From assembly GCF_023757625.1 (NCBI RefSeq), contig NZ_JALGBZ010000001.1:496001-560000 (forward strand): a stretch of 64,000 bases of DNA, read 5' to 3'. The position numbers and the translations under genes were made by a program. The notes below the pieces were generated by a model. It saw only the letters and a list, made by a program, of their open reading frames with translations, was not told the DNA's origin and did no database searches. Source of the DNA: Halomonas sp. S3-1-1 (lineage in GTDB: Bacteria > Pseudomonadota > Gammaproteobacteria > Pseudomonadales > Halomonadaceae). Position 1 is the first letter of the stretch. The number at the start of each line of letters is the position of its first letter. Of this stretch, positions 1 to 9,855 are shown in pieces.

Positions 1-148
1 TGCTGCAAACGTTGATTGGCCTTCAAGCCTCTATCCTATTATGTGCAGGACTCTTTTTAACGGCGATGCTGATCTGTGCTGGCGTCAACGAAAGGCGCGG
101 TCGCGAGGCGGCGACGGCATGGCAAAGCACCTGATGATGGGGGTGCGT

Positions 149-661
149 ATGACATCGCAACGCGCGCAGCGCGGCGGCATCGTGATGATGCTGCTTTTCT
201 GGGTGCTGCTGATCGGCGCCGGCACCTGGCTGATCGACGGCGGTTTCAACAACCTGACCACGCCCAACGCCCACGTCATCAACTCGGCACCCGACGGCGC
301 GCCGGTGCGGCTTTCGCGCAATCGCTCCGGGCATTTCGAGGCGCCCGGGCGCATCAACGGCGAGCCGGTCACGTTTTTACTCGATACCGGCGCCACCTAC
401 GTGGCGGTGTCCACCGAGCTTGCCGAGCGGCTCTCGCTCGTTTCCGGTCGCAGCGCCTGGTTCAATACCGCTAACGGTCGGGTGAAGGGCCATTTGACCG
501 AACTCGACGAGGTGACACTGGGGAGTTTGCAGGCAAGTAACGTGCAGGGCTCGATCAGCCCCGGGATGGAGCGCGACACCGTGCTTTTAGGCATGAGCTT
601 TCTGAATCTTTTCACCATCGAAATCGCTGGCGGCGAAATGTTGCTACGCCTTCCACCTTGA
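149..661 (+). CDS. Retropepsin-like aspartic protease, membrane-anchored (TIGR02281-type)
   Basis: A 170-residue protein with one N-terminal membrane segment (about residues 11-28) followed by a periplasmic retropepsin-like domain. The active-site motif LLDTGATY places DTG at residues 79-81, and a later LLGMSFL block is typical of the clan AA single-domain family. These bacterial proteins resemble half of a pepsin and probably act as homodimers; substrates are unknown. The frame is open further upstream, but the ATG at 149 is chosen because a G-rich ribosome binding site (GATGGGGG) lies just before it and it puts the membrane segment near the N-terminus. Family assignment is firm; the biological role is not known. 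Confidence 0.8.
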   Translation: MTSQRAQRGGIVMMLLFWVLLIGAGTWLIDGGFNNLTTPNAHVINSAPDGAPVRLSRNRSGHFEAPGRINGEPVTFLLDTGATYVAVSTELAERLSLVSGRSAWFNTANGRVKGHLTELDEVTLGSLQASNVQGSISPGMERDTVLLGMSFLNLFTIEIAGGEMLLRLPP

Positions 662-757
662 GGACTGCACGGCGTCGATTCGTGGCCTCGCATGTTGAAC
701 ACAAGGTGCTATGCTAAGCGAATCACACAGGGACATCAGTACACAAGGAGAGTCGTT

Positions 758-937
758 ATGGGAATCGAAGTCGGCGGACTGCTGGGCCTCATTTGGTTGA
801 TCATCGTTATCTGGGCGATCGTGAAAGTCGCCAAAAGCTCGGCGGGCGGTCTTGCCAAGCTGATCTGGATTCTGGTGCTGCTGTTTTTCCCGCTCATTGG
901 ACTCATCATCTGGTTCTTGTTCGGGCCCAAGGGATAG
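758..937 (+). CDS. Small membrane protein, PLDc_N-like (phospholipase D-nuclease N-terminal)
   Basis: A 59-residue protein made almost wholly of two hydrophobic helices (about 5-24 and 34-55), ending in WFLFGPKG. This matches the short PLDc_N family, which resembles the membrane anchor of cardiolipin synthases but lacks any catalytic HKD domain. The ATG at 758 follows a good ribosome binding site (AAGGAGAG), so the longer upstream reading frame is not used. It is followed at once by a strong terminator and is probably monocistronic. Function of the stand-alone family is unknown. Confidence 0.7.
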   Translation: MGIEVGGLLGLIWLIIVIWAIVKVAKSSAGGLAKLIWILVLLFFPLIGLIIWFLFGPKG

Positions 938-960
938 CGTCGTTACCGCAACACGAAAAA

Positions 961-987
961 GCAGGCCCATGCGGGCCTGCTTTTTTT
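961..987 (+). terminator. Rho-independent terminator
   Basis: The arms GCAGGCCC and GGGCCTGC close on a 4-base loop and are followed by seven T. The stem is preceded by a run of A, so it could work in both directions. It ends the small membrane-protein gene. Confidence 0.85.
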
Positions 988-1060
988 GTGCCTGTAAAAC
1001 GTTGGTGCCGGTAAATTCAGGCGCGCCAAACCTTTATAGCAGGTTCAGGCGCCTGGAGCA

Positions 1061-1201
1061 TCAATGCTGGGCGTTGTCGTCGCTGGACGGCGGGGCCTTG
1101 TAGTGGCCCGGAATGGTCAGCTTTTCGCCGTTGGGCAAATCGCGAACCTGGGTCGGTACATAAACCCGTTTGATGACGCTTTTGGTCTTGTGATTACTCA
1201 T
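1061..1201 (-). CDS. Small hypothetical protein (46 aa)
   Basis: A 46-residue basic, hydrophilic protein (starts MSNHKTKSVIKRVYVP, includes LPNGEKLTIPGHYKAP) with no membrane segment or cysteine. The ATG at 1201 is preceded by a good AGGAG ribosome binding site; the reading frame extends 18 codons further upstream but no comparable site is seen there. I do not recognise the family. It faces the rstA promoter region divergently and stands alone. The good ribosome binding site is the main reason to call it a gene. Confidence 0.5.
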   Translation of the reverse strand: MSNHKTKSVIKRVYVPTQVRDLPNGEKLTIPGHYKAPPSSDDNAQH

Positions 1202-1334
1202 CGTTTTCTCCTGCCAGTAGCCAAATGAAAGGTTGACAACCGATAAAGGCCACATTAGCGCGGCCTGAAATGGTAATCAAGCGGGGGCGTGCTGAAAACG
1301 AGCGGCGCGTGAGGAAGTACGTATCGATGCCCAA

Positions 1335-1383
1335 TTGCAATTTAAAACACAAACGTTAATAAATGGTAAGCAAGTGTTACCAT
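1335..1383 (+). promoter_or_regulatory. Putative rstA promoter with perfect inverted repeat
   Basis: TTGCAA (1335-1340) and TAATAA (1357-1362) are separated by 16 bp. Directly after lies a perfect dyad, ATGGTAA (1363-1369), 7 bp, TTACCAT (1377-1383), which would overlap the transcription start. This is a plausible operator for autoregulation. It includes a GTTAC core reminiscent of part of the E. coli RstA box, but the match is not close enough to name the binding protein. Confidence 0.4.
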
Positions 1384-1460
1384 GGAAGGGGGCTCCGTGT
1401 TATTAAGAGAGCCTGGGCCACTGAGGCAATGATCCATTATCAAGGAAGCGGGAGCCGCTC

Positions 1461-2168
1461 ATGAACGACTGTCCCGATAAAGACCACGTGCTCATCATCG
1501 AAGACGATCAGCGCCTGGCCGGGTTAACCCGCGATTATCTGGAAAACAATGGTTTCAAGGTTACGGTGGAAGCCGACGGCGGCAAAGGGGTCGAGCGCAT
1601 TCTCGAGCTGCAGCCGGATCTGGTAATTCTGGATCTGATGCTGCCCGGGGAAGATGGCCTGTCGATCTGCCGGCGGGTTCGCCATAACTTCGCCGGGCCG
1701 ATCATGATGCTGACCGCGCGTACCGACGACCTGGACCAAGTGCTGGGGCTCGAAATGGGCGCCGACGACTACGTGCCCAAACCCGTGCAGCCCCGCGTAC
1801 TGCTGGCCCGCATGCGCGCGCTGATGCGCCGCGCCGACGTGCCCACCGCCCCCAATGGCGAAGTACGGCTTCAGTTTTCCAATCTGGACATCGACAGCGC
1901 CACCCGCGAGGCATTTCTGGACGGCGAGCGTATCGATTTGACCAGTGCCGAGTTCGATCTTCTGTGGCTATTGGCGCGCAACGCCGGCAACGTCCTAACC
2001 CGGGAAGAGATATTCAGCGATCTGCGCGGCATCAAGTACGACGGCCAGGACCGCTCCATCGACGTGCGCGTGTCGCGTATTCGACCCAAGATCGGCGACG
2101 ACCCCCATCAGCCGCACCGTATCAAGACCGTTCGCAGCAAGGGCTACCTCTTTGTCAAGGATAGCTGA
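1461..2168 (+). CDS. rstA: RstA-like OmpR/PhoB-family response regulator
   Basis: A 235-residue response regulator with an N-terminal receiver domain: acidic pocket D15/D16, phospho-acceptor D58 in the VILDLMLPGEDG block, and the conserved lysine in VPKPV. A C-terminal winged-helix DNA-binding domain ends with KTVRSKGYLF. Across the output domain (SAEFDLLWLLA, LRGIKYDGQDRSIDVRVSR) it resembles E. coli RstA more closely than PhoB or OmpR. The sensor kinase gene follows directly, so the two form a two-component pair that is probably co-transcribed. Signal and regulon cannot be read from the sequence; in enterobacteria RstA belongs to the PhoPQ/acid-response network. The upstream inverted repeat suggests autoregulation. 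Confidence 0.85.
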   Translation: MNDCPDKDHVLIIEDDQRLAGLTRDYLENNGFKVTVEADGGKGVERILELQPDLVILDLMLPGEDGLSICRRVRHNFAGPIMMLTARTDDLDQVLGLEMGADDYVPKPVQPRVLLARMRALMRRADVPTAPNGEVRLQFSNLDIDSATREAFLDGERIDLTSAEFDLLWLLARNAGNVLTREEIFSDLRGIKYDGQDRSIDVRVSRIRPKIGDDPHQPHRIKTVRSKGYLFVKDS

Positions 2169-2215
2169 CGGTACTGTTGCCTTCGCAGCGAACGCGTACC
2201 CGCGAGGTAGGTCTC

Positions 2216-3823
2216 ATGCCGCGCGTGCCTAGCCAGGGATCCTTTCTCCGCTTTTACGTGCTGCTGGGTCTGGCCCTGTGCGTCGTCTTTTTGCTCTCCA
2301 TCGGCGGGCGTACTTTCATCGAGCAGGTGCGCCGCGAGGAGTTTCGCGAAGAGCTCGCAAGCCTGCCCATGACGCTGATGACCCGCCAGCTTGCCACGCT
2401 CGCGCCCGAGCGCCGCGCCGAGCGGCTGGAAACCTTCGCCCGCCAGTTCGGCATGCAGCTCACTCTCATTCCCGTGGCGGACGCCGCGCCTGGCTATTTC
2501 GAGGCCGCCCGGCTGCAGCGCGGTCGCCTGGTGATCGACGAAGACCCGTGGCAGCTTCGCCAGCTCATTCCCGGCGACTCCTTCGAGCAGGGAACGCTTT
2601 TGAGTGCGACCCTCATGGGCTGGAGCGAGCGCCAGTGGCAGGCAAGCGTGGCGCTGCTTGGCGACTGGCTCGGCCAGACCCCGCCGGACGAGCGCCCGGC
2701 GCTGCTCTCCGAGCTGCGCTTGTCCCACTGGCCGCTGACGCTACTAACCACGCCGCCCGAAGACCTGACGACCCTTCAGCGTCAAGCGCTGGCGCGCGGC
2801 GAGGTCGTGACAAGACTGGTCACCGAGCAGCTGACGCTATCGTTTCTCTACAGCGTGCCTGGAAGCGACGAGTGGCTGAAGGTCGGCCCGATCCCGCGCC
2901 ACGAAACCATGCCGCTGGGGCTTCACCTGCCGCTACTCATCGGCGTCATGGCGGTGCTGAGTCTGATCATCTATCTGATTATGCGCAGCATCGAGGCGCG
3001 CATGGCGCGTTTGGAGCTTGCCGCCACCCGCATCGCCAGCGGCCGGCTCGAAACTCGCGTGAAGGTCGAAAGCGGTGACTTTTTGGGCCGGCTGGGAATG
3101 GCCTTCAACGCCATGGCAAGCCAGGTACAGACGCTTTTGAAAGGCCAGCAGGAGATGATTCGCGCGGTGTCCCACGAGCTAAGAACGCCGGTGGCGCGCA
3201 TTCGTTTTGCCGTTCAGATGGTCGAGGACATGACCGAAGAGCCATCGATTCGCCATCAGCTCCAGGGGATCGACGCCGACATCGCCGAGCTCGACGACTT
3301 GGTCGACGAGATTTTGACCTACGCTCGCTTGGGCGGCGGGCCGGATCACGGTGACCCGCTGGAAATGGTGCCAATGGAGTGCTGCGCCATGGCGAGCCGC
3401 GTGATCGACGCGCTGACGCCGCTGCACAAGTCGCTGTCGATCACGCTCGAAGCGGACAGCGACATCGAGCTTCTGGCCGAGCCGCGCTATCTACAGCGGG
3501 CGCTGCAAAACCTGGTCAGCAACGCCTGCCGCCACGGGCGCACTCAGGTCGTCATTCGGCTGTGGGACGAGCCGCAGCTGGTGCGCTTCGACGTCGAGGA
3601 CGACGGCCCGGGCGTGCCGGTAGAGGCGCGCAGCGACATCTTCAAACCCTTCGCGCGGCTGGACGACAGCCGCGCGCGAAGCTCCGGCGGCTATGGCCTG
3701 GGGCTCTCTATCGTACAGAAAGTCATGTCTGGCCACGGCGGCAGCGTCACCGTCGACGAAAGCCCCAAGCTTGGCGGCGCGCGCTTTACGCTGTTGATTC
3801 CTCGTCGGGAGTCGCCGGTTTGA
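2216..3823 (+). CDS. rstB: RstB-like sensor histidine kinase
   Basis: A 535-residue membrane sensor kinase. It has a transmembrane helix at about 11-30, a periplasmic sensing region of roughly 200 residues, a second membrane helix at about 237-258, then a HAMP linker. The HisKA domain carries phospho-accepting H320 in AVSHELRTPVAR. The HATPase domain has the N-box (LVSNACRHG), G1 (DDGPGVP, near 461) and G2 (GGYGLGLSI) motifs. The ATG at 2216 is preferred over a TTG at 2177 because GAGGTAGG precedes it. It pairs with the response regulator just upstream. Its 3' end overlaps the convergent metR gene by 38 bp. Confidence 0.85.
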   Translation: MPRVPSQGSFLRFYVLLGLALCVVFLLSIGGRTFIEQVRREEFREELASLPMTLMTRQLATLAPERRAERLETFARQFGMQLTLIPVADAAPGYFEAARLQRGRLVIDEDPWQLRQLIPGDSFEQGTLLSATLMGWSERQWQASVALLGDWLGQTPPDERPALLSELRLSHWPLTLLTTPPEDLTTLQRQALARGEVVTRLVTEQLTLSFLYSVPGSDEWLKVGPIPRHETMPLGLHLPLLIGVMAVLSLIIYLIMRSIEARMARLELAATRIASGRLETRVKVESGDFLGRLGMAFNAMASQVQTLLKGQQEMIRAVSHELRTPVARIRFAVQMVEDMTEEPSIRHQLQGIDADIAELDDLVDEILTYARLGGGPDHGDPLEMVPMECCAMASRVIDALTPLHKSLSITLEADSDIELLAEPRYLQRALQNLVSNACRHGRTQVVIRLWDEPQLVRFDVEDDGPGVPVEARSDIFKPFARLDDSRARSSGGYGLGLSIVQKVMSGHGGSVTVDESPKLGGARFTLLIPRRESPV

Positions 3824-4724
3824 CGCCGCTGAGCACCGCAAACGAGGTTTCCCGTGCGGTGCGCAGAAAGTCGCGCATCCAAGGCGTGGCGCGGGTTTCT
3901 TCGCGAATCGCCGCGAACAGCGTGCTCCAGATCCCCGTTTCGCCGAGCGTCACTGCGCTTACGTAGTCGCGCTCCAGATACTCGGTCAGCGCCCAGTTGG
4001 GCAGCGCACACACGCCGCGCCCGCTGGCCACCAACTGCATCATCATGATGGTGAGCTCGGCGGTGCGAATCTCTTTCGGACGTACCTGGGCGGGGCTCAG
4101 AAACTGGGTGAAAACGTCCAGCCTTGAGTGCTCCACCGGGTAGGTGATCAGTGTCTCTTCGGCTAGCTCCTGAGGGGTGACGAAGCCCTTTTTGGCGAAG
4201 GGGTGCTGGCGCGCCACGGCTAGAAGGCCCTCGTAGCGAAACAGCGGCGCGTAGTGGATGCCGTCGATCGGCTGCGGGTCGGCGGTGATCACCAGATCGA
4301 GCTGCTCGCGGGCCAGCGCCGGTAGCGGGTCGAAGTGGTGGCCGCTCGGGATGTCGATCTCGATTTCCGGCCAGTGATCGCGAAAGTAGTCCACCGTCGG
4401 CATCAGCCACTGAAAGCAGCTGTGACACTCGATCGCCATGTGAAGCCGGCCCTGCTCGGTACCGGCAAGCCTCGCCAGGTCGCGCTCGGCGCGGCGCACT
4501 GCGGGCAGAAGCTCGTCGGCCAGCGCAAGAAGGCGAAGCCCCGCGCGGGTGAACTCCACCGGGCGTGTCTTGCGCACGAACAGCGGGCTTGCCACCCGGT
4601 TTTCCAGATCCTTCAACTGATGCGATAGCGCCGACTGGGTGAGGTGAACGCGCTCGGCGGCCTCGACCAGCGAGCCGGTTTCGCGAAGCGCGATCAGAGT
4701 GCGCAAATGGCGTAGTTCGAGCAT
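3786..4724 (-). CDS. metR: LysR-family regulator of methionine biosynthesis MetR
   Basis: A 312-residue LysR-type regulator: N-terminal winged HTH (residues 1-60, with AERVHLTQSALSHQLKDLE), then a periplasmic-binding-protein-like effector domain. AIECHSCFQWLMP, TYPVEHSRLDVF and ALPNWALTEYLER match E. coli MetR closely. In known bacteria MetR uses homocysteine as co-effector and activates metE, metH and related genes. No met gene is next to it here, so it is not in the classical divergent metR-metE layout. A dyad of TGAACG half-sites lies 23-43 bp upstream of the start. Its 3' end overlaps rstB. Confidence 0.9.
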   Translation of the reverse strand: MLELRHLRTLIALRETGSLVEAAERVHLTQSALSHQLKDLENRVASPLFVRKTRPVEFTRAGLRLLALADELLPAVRRAERDLARLAGTEQGRLHMAIECHSCFQWLMPTVDYFRDHWPEIEIDIPSGHHFDPLPALAREQLDLVITADPQPIDGIHYAPLFRYEGLLAVARQHPFAKKGFVTPQELAEETLITYPVEHSRLDVFTQFLSPAQVRPKEIRTAELTIMMMQLVASGRGVCALPNWALTEYLERDYVSAVTLGETGIWSTLFAAIREETRATPWMRDFLRTARETSFAVLSGVKPATPDEESTA

Positions 4725-4746
4725 GGCAAAAATTCACGATTAGAGA

Positions 4747-4767
4747 TGAACGTATTAGTGTCGTTCA
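4747..4767. promoter_or_regulatory. Inverted repeat upstream of metR
   Basis: TGAACG, 9 bp, CGTTCA is a perfect dyad whose halves begin or end with the TGAA/TTCA core known from MetR sites, although the enterobacterial consensus has a shorter spacer (TGAA-N5-TTCA). Its position just before metR fits LysR-type negative autoregulation. Confidence 0.45.
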
Positions 4768-4820
4768 TTCTAAGGCAGAGCGCGTTGTAACACACCTCAC
4801 ATCTTATCCCTCATACCTCG

Positions 4821-7013
4821 CTAGCTTTTTGAAGCATAGGCGTACAGCAGTGTCTCCTGAGCGCTGATCGGGTCGCTCTTGCCCGGGCTTTGCAGGTGGT
4901 AGCTGCCGTCGCTTTCCAGAATCCAGCTCTGGCAGTTGTCTACCAGATAGGTCTCCAAATCCTTGCGCACGCGGTTGGCGAGCTTTTTGTCCTTGAGCAG
5001 AAAGCAGGTTTCGACCCGGTGGAACATGTTGCGCGTCATGAAGTCGGCGCTGGCGCACCAGGTCTCCGGTTTGCCGCCGTTGTGAAAGTGGAATACCCGG
5101 GTGTGCTCGAGAAACCGGCCGATGATCGAGCGCACGCGAATGTTCTCCGATACCCCCTTTACCCCAGGGCGCAGGCTGCACATGCCGCGAATGATCAAAT
5201 CGCACTCCACGCCGGCCTGGGAGGCGCGGTAGAGCGCCTTGATCAGCTTGGGCTCGGTCAGCGAGTTGCACTTGATGATGATATGACCGCGCTTGCCGCG
5301 GGCGGCGAACTGCGCCTCGCGATCGATCATTTCGATCAGCCGCGCGTGCAGCGTGAAGGGGGCGTGGAGCAGGGTATCGATCTTGCGCGTCTGGCCCATG
5401 CCGGAAAGCTGCTGGAAGACCCGGTGAACGTCGGCGCAAAGCGCCTGATTGGCGGTCATGAGGCTGTAGTCGGTGTAAAGCCTTGCGGTTTTGGCGTGGT
5501 AGTTGCCGGTGCCCAGGTGGGCGTAGTGTCTGAGCTCACCGCCTTCGCGGCGCACGATGTGGATCATCTTGGCGTGAGTTTTGTAGGCCATGATGCCGTA
5601 GATCACGATCGCGCCGGCCTCCTGCAGGCGCGAGGCAAGCTGCAGATTATCGGCCTCGTCGAACCGCGCGCGCAGCTCGATCACCACGGTGACTTCCTTG
5701 CCTTGGCTTGCCGCCTCCACCAGCGCGCCGACGATGGAGGAGTCCGCGCCGGTGCGGTAAAGCGTCTGCTTGATCGCCAGCACGTCCGGGTCGCGAGCCG
5801 CTTCGCGCAGCAGATCCTCGATCGGTGAGAACGCCTGGAACGGGTGGTGCAGCAAAATGTCCTGCTGGCGAATAGCGTTGAAGAGGCTGCCCTCCTTCAG
5901 CCCCTTGGGCACGCTCGGGATAAAGGGGCGGTACACAAGCTCCGGGCGATCGACGTCGCCCAGTACCGACATCATGCGCGTCAGGTTCACCGGCCCCTCG
6001 ACCCGGTACAGGTCATCCTCGGTCAGGTCGAACTGGTGCAGCAGAAATCCGGTCAGCCTTTCTGGGCAGTTATTCGCCACCTCCAAGCGTACGCCGCTGC
6101 CGTAGCGCCGCGCCAGTAGCTCGCCTCTGAGTGCCGAGGCGAGATCCGACACCTCTTCCGGGTCGACGCTCAGATCCGCGTTGCGGGTCAAGCGAAACTG
6201 GTAGCAGCCCAGCACGCGCATGCCCGGGAAAAGCTCCTCGGCGTGGGCGTGGATCATCGACGAAAGAAACACGTACTCGGAGAAGCCCTCGGCGCAGAGT
6301 TCACGCGGCAGCGCGATCAGCCGCGGCAGCGAGCGCGGTGCGGGCAGGATCGCCATGCCGCCGGCGCGACCGAACGCGTCCTTGCCCTCGAGCTCGACGA
6401 TGAAGTTGAGGCTCTTGTTCACCAGCCGGGGAAACGGGTGCGACGGGTCGAGGCCGATCGGGCTGATCACCGGCATGATTTCGCGATCGAAAAATGCGCG
6501 CACCCAGGCGCGCTGCTCGTCACACCACTGGTCGCGGCGGCGAAAGCGCAGCCCCTGGGCTTCCAGCGCCGGCAACAGGGTGTTGTTGAGAATTTGATAC
6601 TGGCGGCGAATCTGGCGGTGCGCGGTGTCGGAAATTTCGGCCAGCACCGCCTTGGGCAGCCGGCCGTCGGCGGAGGCGGCGTTGTCGTTGAGTGCCACCT
6701 GGTGTTTCAGCCCGGCCACGCGAATTTCGAAAAACTCGTCCATGTTCGAGGAAAAAATCAGCAGAAACATCAGCCGGTTCAACAGCGGGTGAGCGTCGTC
6801 GAGGGCCTGTTCGAGCACGCGGATGTTGAACTGCAGGTGGGAAAGCTCGCGGTTGAAGTAGAGCGCCGGGTCGTCCAGATCGGTCTGGCCGAGCGCCTCC
6901 TTAGCCTGGACACCGGTGGGGGTGCGGTTGATACGAAGCGGAAGGCTCTCGCCTTCAGCACTTGACGGCTCGGCACCGGAAAGCGGTGTCGCGTCGGACG
7001 GTTGCATCTCCAT
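4821..7013 (-). CDS. ppk1: Polyphosphate kinase 1
   Basis: A 730-residue PPK1, close to the usual length of 690-730 for the family. The enzyme reversibly polymerises the terminal phosphate of ATP into polyphosphate. It has the N-terminal domain (YFNRELSHLQFNIRVLEQA), the head domain, and two C-terminal PLD-like catalytic domains. THAKMIH contains the histidine that becomes phosphorylated, followed by HYAHLGTGNYHAKTARLYTD. The first about 45 residues are a poorly conserved acidic extension. The exopolyphosphatase gene often paired with ppk is absent here; hemB lies upstream on the same strand 112 bp away. The ATG at 7013 is preceded by a GGGGA ribosome binding site. Confidence 0.95.
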   Translation of the reverse strand: MEMQPSDATPLSGAEPSSAEGESLPLRINRTPTGVQAKEALGQTDLDDPALYFNRELSHLQFNIRVLEQALDDAHPLLNRLMFLLIFSSNMDEFFEIRVAGLKHQVALNDNAASADGRLPKAVLAEISDTAHRQIRRQYQILNNTLLPALEAQGLRFRRRDQWCDEQRAWVRAFFDREIMPVISPIGLDPSHPFPRLVNKSLNFIVELEGKDAFGRAGGMAILPAPRSLPRLIALPRELCAEGFSEYVFLSSMIHAHAEELFPGMRVLGCYQFRLTRNADLSVDPEEVSDLASALRGELLARRYGSGVRLEVANNCPERLTGFLLHQFDLTEDDLYRVEGPVNLTRMMSVLGDVDRPELVYRPFIPSVPKGLKEGSLFNAIRQQDILLHHPFQAFSPIEDLLREAARDPDVLAIKQTLYRTGADSSIVGALVEAASQGKEVTVVIELRARFDEADNLQLASRLQEAGAIVIYGIMAYKTHAKMIHIVRREGGELRHYAHLGTGNYHAKTARLYTDYSLMTANQALCADVHRVFQQLSGMGQTRKIDTLLHAPFTLHARLIEMIDREAQFAARGKRGHIIIKCNSLTEPKLIKALYRASQAGVECDLIIRGMCSLRPGVKGVSENIRVRSIIGRFLEHTRVFHFHNGGKPETWCASADFMTRNMFHRVETCFLLKDKKLANRVRKDLETYLVDNCQSWILESDGSYHLQSPGKSDPISAQETLLYAYASKS

Positions 7014-7125
7014 GACGGATTCCCCGCAGAATGGGCGGCGCGCCTTGTCGGCGCTTCCTTTGACCTTAGTGTGTTGCGCCCGATTCTGCAGGAGAAAGAT
7101 GACAGTTGCGTGTCACGCGCCCTTG

Positions 7126-8199
<1,074 letters not shown>

Positions 8200-8304
8200 C
8201 TACGGCGAAAGCCGCCTTGTAGAGGGTGTGAAGAGTGATTAGAGTGTCGACTCCACACTATCGCTCGCCGTTAAAGATCATGGGTATTACCAAGGGAGAC
8301 AGGC

Positions 8305-8976
8305 ATGAGCAAAAAAGTAGCAGTGATTCTGGCCGGCTGCGGCGCTTATGATGGATCGGAGATCCATGAGGCGACTCTGACGCTGTTGCGCCTCGACCAG
8401 CTCGGCATCGCCTACCGCGCCTTTGCGCCGGATATCGATCAGCATCACGTGATCAATCACCTCTCCCAGGAGGCCGAGGAAGGCGAGACGCGCAACGTGT
8501 TGAAGGAGTCGGCGCGGCTCGTGCGCGGCGATATCCAGCCCATCACCGAGCTCGACGCCGATGACTTCGATGCGGTCATCGTCCCCGGCGGCTTCGGCGT
8601 GGCCAAAAACCTCTGCGACTTCGCCGAGAAGGGCGACGCCATGAGCGTGCTCGAAAGCCTAAAAGCCCCGCTTGCCGCTTTCAAGGAGGACGCCAAGCCG
8701 ATCGGGTTGATGTGCATCGCTCCGGTTTTGGTGCCCAGGCTGCTGGGCGACGGCATCTCGGTGACCATCGGGCGCGACCCAAGCGTTGCCGGAGCGATCA
8801 GTGCCATGGGCGGACTGCACAAAAGCTGCGACGTCGACGATATCGTCGTCGACCTGGAGCACCGGGTCGTGACCACCCCCGCCTACATGCAGGCCCAAAG
8901 CATTGGGGAAGCCGCCACCGGTATTTTCAAGCTGGTCGAGCGCATCGGTGAGATGATCGATCAGACCAACAAGTAG
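8305..8976 (+). CDS. elbB: ElbB-type glyoxalase/DJ-1 family protein
   Basis: A 223-residue DJ-1/PfpI-superfamily protein, nearly full-length similar to E. coli ElbB (GlxIII-like, earlier linked to isoprenoid synthesis). The N-terminus VAVILAGCGAYDGSEIHEA, the block VIVPGGFGVAKNL, and the nucleophile elbow with Cys137 in GLMCIAP are all present. E. coli ElbB has weak glyoxalase activity; the physiological substrate is uncertain. AGGGAGA precedes the ATG. It stands alone between the divergent hemB and a strong bidirectional terminator. Confidence 0.88.
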   Translation: MSKKVAVILAGCGAYDGSEIHEATLTLLRLDQLGIAYRAFAPDIDQHHVINHLSQEAEEGETRNVLKESARLVRGDIQPITELDADDFDAVIVPGGFGVAKNLCDFAEKGDAMSVLESLKAPLAAFKEDAKPIGLMCIAPVLVPRLLGDGISVTIGRDPSVAGAISAMGGLHKSCDVDDIVVDLEHRVVTTPAYMQAQSIGEAATGIFKLVERIGEMIDQTNK

Positions 8977-9001
8977 CCAGCGCTAACGCTTTGACAAAGC
9001 G

Positions 9002-9033
9002 AAAAAAGCCTCTGCCGACGCAGAGGCTTTTTT
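9002..9033. terminator. Bidirectional terminator between elbB and tatC
   Basis: Six A, stem GCCTCTGC / GCAGAGGC with loop CGAC, then six T. It is symmetrical, so it serves elbB on the plus strand and the tat operon on the minus strand. Confidence 0.9.
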
Positions 9034-9054
9034 ATGGCGACAAGAGGGAAACGA

Positions 9055-9855
9055 CTACTCGCCGCTCTCCTCGGCGTCGGCACGCAGTTGGCGCCGGCGC
9101 ACCAGCCGGCCGAACAGCAGGCCGACCTCGTAGAGCAGGTACATCGGAATGGCCAGCAGGCTCTGGGAGATGATGTCCGGCGGAGTAAGCAGCATGCCGA
9201 TCACGAAGCACCCCAGGATGATGTAGGGGCGCTTTTGCGACAGGCTCTGCACCGTGGTGGCGCCGGAGAGAATCAGCAGGAAGGTGGCGATGGGAATCTC
9301 GAAGGCCACGCCAAAGGCGAAAAACAGCTTCAGCACGAAGTTCAGGTACTGATTGATGTCGGTCATCACCGCCACGTTTTCCGGCCCGGTCTGGGTGAAA
9401 AACTCAAACAGCAGCGGGAAGACGACGTAGTAAGCGAAGGCCGCGCCGGCGTAAAAGAGCGCTACACTCGACACTAGAATCGGAATCGCCAGCGCCTTTT
9501 CGTTATCGTAGAGCCCGGGCGCCACGAACGCCCAGGCCTGGTGGAGCACGAAGGGGATCGCCAGAAATACCGCCACCACCAGAGTGAGCTTGAACGGCGC
9601 CAAAAAAGGCGAGGCCACTTCCGTGGCGATCATCTGCGAGCCCGCCGGCAACAGCGCGATTAGAGGCTCGGCGACGAAGCCGTAGATGTCGTTGGCAAAG
9701 GCGTAGAGCGCCAGAAACATCACCAGTACCACCGCCACCGCCTTGATGAGCCGCGAGCGCAGCTCGATCAGGTGCTCGACCAGCGGCGCCTGGCTTAACT
9801 CCTCGCGCGGATGCTGGTCTTTATGCGAAGGGGGATAGTCGCCCGGGTTGCTCAT
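9055..9855 (-). CDS. tatC: Twin-arginine translocase subunit TatC
   Basis: A 266-residue polytopic inner-membrane protein with six hydrophobic segments. It opens with the cytoplasmic block PLVEHLIELRSRLIKA and contains FEIPIATFLL and the late QKRPYIILGCFVIGMLLTPPD region typical of TatC. It is the receptor for twin-arginine signal peptides on folded exported proteins. The start overlaps the tatB stop by 4 bp (ATGA), so translation is probably coupled. It is the last gene of the ubi-hisE-tat series and is followed by a terminator. Confidence 0.95.
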   Translation of the reverse strand: MSNPGDYPPSHKDQHPREELSQAPLVEHLIELRSRLIKAVAVVLVMFLALYAFANDIYGFVAEPLIALLPAGSQMIATEVASPFLAPFKLTLVVAVFLAIPFVLHQAWAFVAPGLYDNEKALAIPILVSSVALFYAGAAFAYYVVFPLLFEFFTQTGPENVAVMTDINQYLNFVLKLFFAFGVAFEIPIATFLLILSGATTVQSLSQKRPYIILGCFVIGMLLTPPDIISQSLLAIPMYLLYEVGLLFGRLVRRRQLRADAEESGE

